This document shows, piece by piece, positions 56,264 through 64,000 of a stretch of 64,000 nucleotides of DNA. The position numbers and the translations under genes are program-made. This DNA is from Dasypus novemcinctus (Eukaryota > Chordata > Mammalia > Cingulata > Dasypodidae). The notes under the pieces were generated by a model. The model was not told the origin of the DNA. It ran no database searches and was given only the letters and a program-made list of their open reading frames with translations. Location: positions 75,779,147 through 75,843,146 of the forward strand of contig NC_080694.1 in the NCBI RefSeq assembly GCF_030445035.2, written 5' to 3'. The stretch's first letter is position 1; each line of letters starts with the position of its first letter.

Positions 56264-57693
56264 GGCTGCTCCAGCTGCCCGGGAGGCTGGCGGACTGGGG
56301 GGCGCGCAGTGACCGCGCCAAGCGCAGAGGGAGCGCGGCGGGGCAGGGAGGACCGCACGGGCGAGAGGGCCGACGATCTTGAGGGAGCGCGGAGCACCGC
56401 GCCAGGCGGAGAGCGAGCGCAGGAGCAGGAGGGCCGCACTGGGAGCAGAGGGCCGATGGCCTTCTCATAAGGGAGCGGAGCCCAGAGCACCACGCCCACG
56501 GGGCGGGGTCGCCCAGCACCAGCCTAACTGGCCACCCCGCCCGCCCGGAGGCCCGGCTACCAGAGGCTGGGGCTTTGGTCCCCCCAGGACCCAGCGCCGT
56601 GGCCCTCAGGCACCCGAGCTGGTCCCGGCCCCTCCGTCATGCCTGCAGCAGCCGGTGCCCAGACCTCCTCGTGCCCGGTCCTCCCAGGTGGGGAAGCCGA
56701 GGCGGGCGCCGGGCGCCCAGCAGCAGCCTCTAACCTCGCGCCTTCTTCCCTCCCAGAACCGGTCGGGGCGCCCGCACCCTCAGCGCTCCCTGCCCCCACC
56801 TCCGGCACCCGCGGGCCGGGGCTCCACCCTCTCCCACCTCCCCTCCCCTCCGCTCAGCTCCCTTGTCCAGCCTGAGGTCCCCATGGATCTCTTTCCAAGG
56901 ACCTCCTGCCCGCCAGCCTAAGGGGCTTTCAGAACGTCCTTCCCGGGCTGTCCCAGCTCAGGGGCACCACTGTCCACTCTGTGGCTCAAGAGAGACACCT
57001 CCGTGCCTCCCCCAGCCCCGTTCACTCCACATCCAGCACGCAGCCCCGCCGCCCTCTCCAGGGCAGGAGCCATCTGCCCCTCGCCCCCCAACACCTCCCA
57101 CTCGTCGCCCGGCGCCCGCTGAAGAAGGTCCATCAATGCCCCTGTCCTGTTTAGAACTACTGGGGACTCAGTGAACCCCACACTCTGCACAGCCTCGGCC
57201 TCCCAGCACCGTCCACGCCTCGAGCCCCGGGTCTGCGCCGGCGCTTGCTTCCTCGGCTACCAGGCCGGGCGGGTCCCCTTCTCGGTGCTGCCCTCTGCCG
57301 CCAGCTTCTCTCACGGTTCCTCCTCAGGGCACTTCATCTTCTTTGCTCCTCTCGGGCCTGCCTTTTGTCTCTGTCCCTCCTGGAGCCTGCGAGCTTGGAG
57401 CAAGCCCCTTGCCTGGTGAGCCCACCTCCAGGCCGGGGTTAGGACTCTGCCCTGCACGGGTGATTCTCATCGAGTGAAACAAGTTTATCTTCCTCACTCA
57501 CTCCTGGCATTTATCATCTTCTACAGGCAAACACCAGGACAAAGAAAACCCGGAGCTTTGCAAAAAGGCTCCCAGAGCAACCAGAGAGAGGGTGTGAAGG
57601 ACCATCCCGAGACAAAGCCGGGACCACCTCCCACTCCAGAGCTCCCCTCTCCTCCCAGACAGCACCTCCAGCCGCGGCTCCCTCCGTCCCATC
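56264..57693. other. Intergenic between PSORS1C2 and CCHCR1
   Basis: GC-rich unique sequence. The first 250 bp upstream of PSORS1C2 is CpG-rich and lacks an obvious TATA box, unlike CDSN and C6orf15. No exon is recognised. Confidence 0.45.
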
Positions 57694-57699
57694 TTTATT
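57694..57699 (-). promoter_or_regulatory. Polyadenylation signal of CCHCR1
   Basis: AATAAA on the minus strand lies about 115 bp beyond the CCHCR1 stop codon (57813-57815), fitting a short 3' UTR. Confidence 0.75.
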
Positions 57700-57812
57700 G
57701 AGTGAGGGGTCCGGGTCTGGAGAGGGCAGGGCAGGCCCTGGGCACAGCTGCTCAGGGCGCCTGAGGCCAGCATGCTGGGCCGTTCTGGACGGCGCGTCCT
57801 CTGGAGAGGGCT

Positions 57813-60800
57813 TCACTCAGGCCCGCTGGGGCCGCCCTGGGGACTGGCGCCGTCCTCCCTGGAGATGGCTTCGCTGGGGCCGTCCTCCCTGGAGATGGCT
57901 TCGCTCAGGCCCTGCAGGTCGTCCAGCAGGGCAAAGAGCGACCCTGGAGAGAAGCACCAGGAGGAGGCCCCTGCAGCGGCAGGCAGGGCCGGGCCGCACG
58001 AGCCGAGGGCAAGAGGACGGCCCTTGGCCAGGGTGGGCACGGGTAAGAGCAGACCCCTGCGGTCCCGGGTACCTCTCTTGGACTCCCTGGTGGAGTCAGC
58101 CACCGTGGGAGGGGACCCGAGAGGCCTGGGGCTGGGGGCCGGCGTCCTCTTGTCCAGCAGGGAAGGGAGAACTGCCAACAGCCGCTGCTGCTTGTAACGG
58201 GAGAGGAGACCCTCCTGCCGCAAGGTGGCCTGGGAAGGAGAGGGTCAGAGGCCACCGAGCCCAACAGAGCCTCCCCTTCCTCCAGACCCCCAGCTCAGGC
58301 CGTCCTGGTTTCCGCTGGCCCCCCAGCTCAGGCTGCCCCCCCAGCTCAGGCCGTCCCTCATCTCCGCTGCCCCCTAAGCTCAGGCCATCCCTCATCTCTG
58401 CTGCCCCCCCAGCTCAGGCCGCCCCCCCAGCTCAGGCCATTCCTGGTCTCCACTGCCCCCCCAGCTCAGGCTGTCTCCCCAGCTCAGGCCGTCCCTGGTC
58501 TCCGCTGGCCCCCCAGCCCCCGCTGTCCCTCGTCTCCGCTGCGCCCCCCAGCTCAGGCCGTCCCTGGTCTCCGCTGCCACCCAGCTCACACTGTCCCTTG
58601 TCTCCGCTGCCCCCCCAGCTCAGGCCGTCCCTGATCTCCGCTGGCCCCCCAGCTCAGGCTGCCCCCCCAGCTAAGGCCATTCCTGGTCTCCACTGCCCCC
58701 CAGCTCAGGCTGCCCCCCCAGCTCAGGCCGTCCCTGATCTCCGCTGGCCCCCCAGCTCAGGCTGCCCCCCCAGCTCAGGCCATCCCTGGTCTCTGCTGCC
58801 CCCCAGCCCCTGCTGTCCCTCGTCTCCGCTGCCCCCCCAGCTCAGGCCGTCCCCCCACCTCAGGCCGTCCCTGGTCTCCGCTGCCCCCCAGCTCACGCTG
58901 TCCCTCGTCTCCGCTGCCCCCTCAGCTCAGGCCGCCCCTGGTCTCCGCTGCCCCCCCAGCTCAGGCCGTCCCCCCAGCTCACGCTGTCCCTCGTCTCCGC
59001 TGCCCCCCCAGCTCAGGCCATCCCTGGTCCCCGCTGCCCCCCAGCTCAGGCCGCCCCCCCCAGCTCAGGCTCTACGTCCCTCGCCCGCGGCCCACCAGCA
59101 TGAGGTTCTTGTCCCTCTCCAGCTCCTGCAGGCGCCGGGTCAGCCGCAGCCCCTCCTCCTTCCGGGCCTCGTCCTGCAGGTGCCTGAGCTCCTGGTTCCG
59201 CTCCTTTTCCCGGGCAGATTTGCGCTGGATCTGGCGCAGGGAGACCACTATAGCACACAGAAAGCGGGACGCCATGAAGACGAGCCTAGAGGCTCGTGGG
59301 GAGTCCCGAGGACGCAGGTACGTGGCCCCGCCTCTCCCGTGCCGTGGGAGGGCCCCGTGGGTCTGGACCCCCAAGAACTTCCCCATCCCGAGGGGAAGTC
59401 TGAACAGGGACTGGACGTTGGAGTCCGTGCAGTTTTCTTCAGGTTAACGATGGTGAGGTTACAAAGGCGTTTCCTACTTGTGGGGGATGTAGCTGAAGAG
59501 TCACGACGTTTGCAAGTTAACTTGAAGTGGTTTAAAGAAATACATAAAGGCGTGTGGCTAATGCTGCTCCTGGGCCTAAGGCGCCCAGGGCCATCACTGC
59601 TCCCCTCCCCTCGGCGAGGGGCTTGCAGGTGCTCCTAAGAGCTGGGGCTGCTCTTTGGAGGGCACGAGGGGGCTCCGGGCTGGCCGCACGTGTGCTCCCC
59701 TAGTGCAGATTCGCCTGAGCCTGTCCTGTCGACACACTCCTCGTCCACGTGGGAGGCTTTAGGCCACGCTCCTGCTGCTGGAAGGCCCGGCCCTGCCCTG
59801 GCAACCCTCACCGGCCTTGGTGTGCTCCCTCCGAGCCTCGCTCAGCCTCCTCTCCGTTTCTGACAGCTGTTCCCGCAGCCGCGTCTCCACCTCCGTCACC
59901 TTCTCCTGCAGGGCTGGGGGGCAGACATGTTGGGGGACGCCTGGCCCACAGACCCGCCCCACAGTGGCACCCACGCCCCCACCTTTCCCGTAAATCTCCT
60001 GCTGCTGGGTCAGCTCGTGCCGGAGGCTGGCGGCCTCCGCTGTGCTCTCCTGCTGGCCTTGGCGCGCCACCTCCAGCTGCAGCCCCACGCTGGCCAGGGA
60101 CTCCTGGGCCCGCTGCAGCTCCTGCTCCAGCTGCTGGGCCACCACGCTCAGCTGCTGCCGCTCTGCCTCCCCTGCAAGAAGGGGACTCAGCCCGGGCCCT
60201 GGGCTGGCCCTGCCATGCCGCACCGCGCCCAGCGCCCGGGTACCTTGCTCCCGGGCCCGGCCCACCTCCTGCTGGATGAGGCGGGCACTCAGCTGCAGCT
60301 CTGCATCCAGGCGGTTGCGCTCTTCCCGCAGCTGCTGCAACTCGAGGCTCACGTCTGTGGGGGGTGGGGGTGGGGGTGGGGGCGAGGGTGGGGGGCAGCT
60401 GGACCAGGAGGAGAAACAGTCAGGGAAACCACTGGCCGCCTGACCCTGCCCGGGCCTCCTGCTTGAGTCCCCGCAGCCAACACCCGACGCCCCACCCTCC
60501 TCCCCGCGGCCCACAGATCTGTGCCTCCAAATTCACCTCTCCTGGCGCAGCTGGGCAAGGGCCACTTTCCGAGCCATCAGGCCTGGAGGGGGACAGGGCA
60601 TAGAGCAACGGAGAGATGAGTTTTTCAGAAAGCAAAGGGGAAGCGGGGAGTAAGAGAAAAGGGGGAAGAGAGGGAGGAGGGAAGAGGGAGGGGGGGCTGG
60701 GCCAGGAGCAGGGTGGCCAGAGGGCAGGGCGGGATGTGGCCCACGCTACCCACCCTGAATGGTGAGGACCCTGCGGGTGGCGTAGCTGAGCCTTGCGCTG

Positions 60801-63800
60801 AGGCTGGGGATCCGGGACGCCGCCTCGTCCACCTTCGCCACAGTGCTCAGGAGCCAGACCTGAGAGCTGGGGGACACGGTCGCTGAGGCCCTGGCCCTCC
60901 GCATACCCAGAGGACTTAGGGAGCCTCCAACTGACAGCTCACACTCTCCTGTGCTCTGCCTGAGCAGGGGAGCAGCGAAGGAATGGGTGGGAAAGAGACT
61001 GAAGCCCAGGCAGGGCCAGGAGCTGCAGTGCGTGTGCTGAGCCCTCTGCCCCTGCCGGAGCTGTGCCGTGTGTACGCTGACCCCCGTGCCCCTGCTGGAG
61101 CTGCGCCGTGCGCATGCTGAGTCCTCTGCCCCTGCCGGAGCTGCGCCGAGTGTATGCTGACCCCCATGCCCCTTCCAGAGCTGCGCCGAGCGTGCGCTGA
61201 ACCCCTGCCCCTGCCGGAGCTGCGCCGTGCGTGCACTGAGCCCCCTGCCCCTGCCGGAGCTGCGCCACGCGCACGCTGAACCCCACGCCCCTGCTGGAAC
61301 TGCGCTGATCCCCCTGCCCCTGCCGGAGCTGTGCCGAGCGTGCACTGACCCCTCTGCCCCTGCTGGAGCTGCGCTGCGCGCACGCTGAGCCCTCTGCCCC
61401 TGCCGGAGCTGCGCCGAGTGTACGCTGACCCCTGTGCCCCTGCTGGTGCTGCACCGAGCATGCACTGACCCCTCTGCCCCTGCCGGAGCTGCGCCGTGCA
61501 TGCGCTCACCCCTCTGCCCCTGCCGGAGCTGCGCCGTGCATGCGCTCACCCCTCTGCCCCTGCTGGAGCTGCGCTGTGCGTGCGCTGACCCCTCTGCCCC
61601 TGCTGGAGCTGCGCCATGCGTGCGCTGAACCCCTGCCCCTGCCGGAGCTGCGCCGTGCATGCGCTCACCCCTCTGCCCCTGCCGGAGCTGCGCCGGGCGC
61701 ACGCTGAGCCCTCTGCCCCTGCCGGAGCTGCGCCGTGTGCACGCTGAGCCCTCTGCCCCTGCCGGAGCTGCGCCAAGTGTACGCTGACCCCCGTGCCCCT
61801 GCCGGAGCTGCGCCGTACATGCGCTGAGTTTGCCCCTGCCGGAGCTGTGCTGTGCGTGCGCTGACCCCCGTGCCCCTGCCGGAGCTGCGCCAAGTGTACG
61901 CTGACCCCCGTGCCCCTGCCGGAGCTGCGCCGTACGTGCGCTGAGCCCCCTGCCCCTGCTGGAGCTGCGCCGTGCGTGCGCTCACCTCTCTGCCCCTGCC
62001 GGAGCTGTGCTGTGCGTGCGCTGACCCCTCTGCCCCTGCTGGAGCTGCGCCGTGCGTGCGCTGACTCCTCTGCCCCTGCCGGAGCCGCACCGTGCGTGCG
62101 CTGACCCATGTCCCTGCCAGAGCTGCGCCGTGCATGCGCTCACCCCTCTGCCCCTGCTGGAGCTGCGCTGCAATCCTGTCTGAGCTCCTCAGCAGGCAAA
62201 AGAAGAGAGAGCCCGAGCTCTTAAATGCCTTACCAACTGTCAGGTAAAAACAACCCAGGTGCTTATATGAAAGAGCGCTGCTGTTCCTGCTGCTGGGACC
62301 CACGGCAAGCTTCTCATTTGGTGTCTTCCCTAACAGTGCCCGGGTAAAGAGAATAGCTGCTCGGACCTGGCGCTGTGATGCGGGACCCAGACGGCCACGC
62401 CAGGAAGCTCTCCCGGCCCCAGCTATGGTCAGGCCTCAGGCCTCAAGGGCCACATCTGGGTGCAGGAACTGATGGTGCTTTCTAAGGTCAAATGCCAGAG
62501 GCTCTGACTCACCTCCGACCTTTCAAACAACCTGCTGCACTATTTCAGAACCAGTTTCTGTTCACTACTATGCACCAAAGCTCGGTGAGCCGAGGGGGCT
62601 TCTCCATGGGCAGGACTGACGGGCGGTGCCAGCAGCAGGCCAGGCCCCAGACCCCCAGGAGGGCCGAGGGTGGCTCAGAGAGGGTCAGACACTGCCCTGT
62701 AACGCCAGGGGAGCCTCAGGCACTCAGCACTAAGGCTGAGAGGAGGTCATCACCAGGGAAAGCGGTTCTTGTTTTCCACGGAGGTGATTCTACGGGACAA
62801 TGAAGGCCGCGCAGCAAGTCGGTAATGGGGCTAAGAGGCTGGTTGAGAAACACAGGCTTGCAAATGATTAAGAAGGAAACTGGTGTATATTTCAGGTGGA
62901 TTATCTAGCAAGTAGGTGTAGTTTTAAGAGAAATAGATGAAATGTTTTCCCAACTCAACAGGGCATGCCTGTGAAATTCTAGAGAGAAGGGAAGGGGAGA
63001 GGAGGAAGGGGAGGGCAGGGGAGGGAGGGGAAGGACGGGGGAGGGGAGGGAAGGGGAGGGTGCCCAAGCCCCCGTCCACGGGGAAGGCCTGCCCAGGACC
63101 CTGCTCGGCTCCAGCTGCTCAGACGGGGCTGCAGGAGCCGCCAGCGATCCTGGTGATGGAGAAGGCAGCGCACGCCCCACACTGCCAGCGCTCTGGCCTC
63201 TCCTGCCTGGGGCCCAGGGCCCGGAAATGGATGCACCCGCCCTCCACCCACTGGTACCTGCTCACAGAGTCCACCACCAGCCGGAGCTGCTCCTCGGCCG
63301 CAGCCGCCTGCTGCTGCTGCCTGAGCCTGGCCTCCTGGGCCCGGCTCAGCTCCCCCTGCAGGGCCTGGGGGGCAGGCTGGTCAGGAGGAGGCCGCTCCCT
63401 GGGCCCCAGGACCAGGAGTCTCCCTCCTTTCGGCCGGGCCGTCCCAGACACTGACCTTGGCACCCATCCGCTCCATCTCCACCTGGGCGGCTTTGTCCTG
63501 CAGGGCGCGCTGGAGGACGGCCTCCTTCTGGCTCTGGGACGCGACCCTCCCCTCGAGTCCGGCCACCTGGGGAGGGGAGCAGGTGCGGGGGTCTCTGAGA
63601 CAAGAAGCTCAGGTTCCCGAGAACGGCCTGAGCCCATTTCCTTCCAGAAACCCCTCCGGTGTGCCGCAGCCCGCCCCACACCCATATCCCCAACTCGCCT
63701 TCCGGCCATCCCAGCTCCGGCAGGCCCATCCCGCAGCCCTCTCGCTCATTATCCACCAGCTTCTTCTCCACACCACCTCTCACCCCGTGGCATCGTCTCC

Positions 63801-64000
63801 CTGCTTTCTCCCTGCTTGCCTGCCCCCCAAGGGTAAGCTCCACGCAGGCAGGCGCTCCGCCTGTCCCCCCAGTGTGTGGCTCTACACTTAACAAATCCCT
63901 GTGGAGTCAACGAACACCGTCCTTGATCAAAGGAGCAAGGAACCGGCAGGGAGGGGGGTCGCGGCACCTGTGCCTTCAGCTGCCCCACGCGCTGCTGGTG
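57813..64000 (-). CDS. CCHCR1: CCHCR1, C-terminal eleven exons, cut by window end
   Basis: Exons from upstream to downstream: 64000-63968 (partial), 63566-63456, 63364-63258, 60866-60754, 60582-60537, 60398-60244, 60171-59983, 59913-59812, 59247-59096, 58229-58073, 57943-57813. All junctions use AG/GT and the sum keeps one frame (431 residues plus stop). The product is a coiled-coil rod protein found at centrosomes and P-bodies. Blocks match human CCHCR1: VSSSQVWLLSTVAKV, TDVSLELQQLREERNRLDAE, LSARLIQQEVGRAREQGEAE, VETRLREQLSETERRL, RRLQELERDKNLMLATL, LLSRYKQQRLLAVLPSLLDK and a final LLDDLQGLSEAIS. Oddities are a proline expansion in exon 60398-60244, a 10-residue duplication in the last exon, and minisatellites in two introns. 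The upstream half of the gene lies outside the window. Confidence 0.95.
57850..57909 (-). repeat. 30-bp tandem duplication in the last CCHCR1 exon
   Basis: The block cgtcctccctggagatggct followed by tcgct occurs at 57851 and again at 57881, exactly 30 bp apart. On the minus strand it encodes SEAISREDG(P/A) twice. Human CCHCR1 has one SEAISKEE here, so this is a lineage change that keeps the frame. Confidence 0.93.
58262..59080. repeat. Minisatellite in a CCHCR1 intron, ~33-bp unit
   Basis: About 25 units on the plus strand join ccccccagctcaggccgtcc and ctggtctccgctg. Variants shorten to a 16-18-bp half unit (ccccccagctcaggct). The array nearly fills the 866-bp intron between the exons at 58229 and 59096. 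Its first unit begins about 30 bp from the acceptor and it ends about 20 bp from the donor. Confidence 0.93.
60355..60398 (-). repeat. Coding C-run repeat giving a proline tract in CCHCR1
   Basis: At the 5' end of exon 60398-60244 the minus strand reads a (CCCCCA)n-like tract. In frame it gives S-C-P-P-P-S followed by eight P and T-D-V-S-L. Human has CPLPPPVTDVSL at this place. The acceptor that keeps frame is ggtccag at about 60399; the nearer ccccccacag at 60355 would break frame. Confidence 0.8.
61025..62168. repeat. Minisatellite in a CCHCR1 intron, ~40-bp unit
   Basis: About 28 units join ctctgcccctgccggagctg and cgccgtgcgtgcgctgaccc. Variants alternate gccgtgcatgcgctcacc, gccgagtgtacgctgacc and gccgtgcgcacgctgagcc. 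The array lies within the 2.4-kb intron between exons 63258 and 60866. Frames of 170-318 codons open across it (APAGAEGSAHA type) are artefacts. Confidence 0.94.
62169..63257. other. CCHCR1 intron remainder
   Basis: Unique intronic sequence. A purine-rich stretch of ggggaggg-type repeats lies at about 62985-63065 and an AT-rich patch at 62850-62950. No repeat family or exon is recognised. Confidence 0.5.
62985..63065 (+). repeat. Purine-rich (GGGGA)n-like low-complexity tract
   Basis: About 80 bp of almost pure G and A on the plus strand with a rough aggggagg pattern, inside a CCHCR1 intron about 200 bp from an exon. On the transcribed sense strand it is a long pyrimidine tract. Confidence 0.85.

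Noticed and set aside
57698-59638. Plus-strand frame of 646 codons
   Set aside because: It runs antisense across CCHCR1 exons and the intronic C-rich array; its middle part is only the array translated.
60349-60360. Splice acceptor ccccccacag at the start of DVSL in CCHCR1
   Set aside because: Using it would put the exon out of frame with the preceding exon, which ends in phase 2. The acceptor at 60399 keeps frame and restores the Ser-Cys-Pro block seen in human.

Overview
The window is mammalian genomic DNA from a xenarthran, most likely an armadillo (Dasypus or a close relative). The clearest lineage marker is the tRNA-headed DAS-type SINE, present in many copies. Two copies of a LINE-1 3' end that I recognise from xenarthran genomes point the same way. 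The genes form the PSORS1 (psoriasis susceptibility) block of the MHC class I region in the human order: C6orf15 (STG), CDSN, PSORS1C2, CCHCR1. All four lie on the minus strand. I assigned them by reading conserved protein blocks from memory of the human proteins; no database search was possible.

Layout. 1-4.2 kb: nested old repeats (LINE-1 3' ends, one solo LTR, SINEs). 4.24-14.87 kb: a giant minisatellite of roughly 23-bp units. 16.2-17.9 kb: a 40-bp minisatellite. 19.1-22.4 kb: a 56-bp minisatellite. 22.4-34.3 kb: intergenic sequence with GC-rich parts, SINEs, MIR and LINE-1 pieces and two more minisatellites. 34.4-36.1 kb: C6orf15, two exons, with a coding repeat of 21 units. 39.4-42.9 kb: CDSN, two exons, with a 1.65-kb minisatellite filling most of its intron. 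43-55 kb: intergenic sequence with two minisatellites, two LINE-1 3' ends and several SINE, MIR and L2 copies. 55.6-56.3 kb: PSORS1C2, two exons. 57.8-64.0 kb: the last eleven exons of CCHCR1 (the most upstream one cut by the window edge), with minisatellites in two introns.

How the genes work together. CDSN is the adhesive protein of corneodesmosomes in the cornified epidermis. C6orf15 and PSORS1C2 are small secreted proteins of poorly known function made in epithelia. CCHCR1 is a coiled-coil cytoplasmic and centrosomal protein. The three secreted genes share one plan: exon 1 holds only the signal peptide, and a phase-1 intron splits a glycine codon. C6orf15 and CDSN also share an (A)-K/R-S-I motif just after the splice, so they look like tandem duplicates.

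The outstanding property is the minisatellite load: eleven unrelated families cover about 22-23 kb, a little over a third of the window, and three of the four genes carry at least one. Very long open frames inside the arrays are artefacts of repeats that lack stop codons. I found no RNA gene, no CRISPR array and no clear further protein gene.
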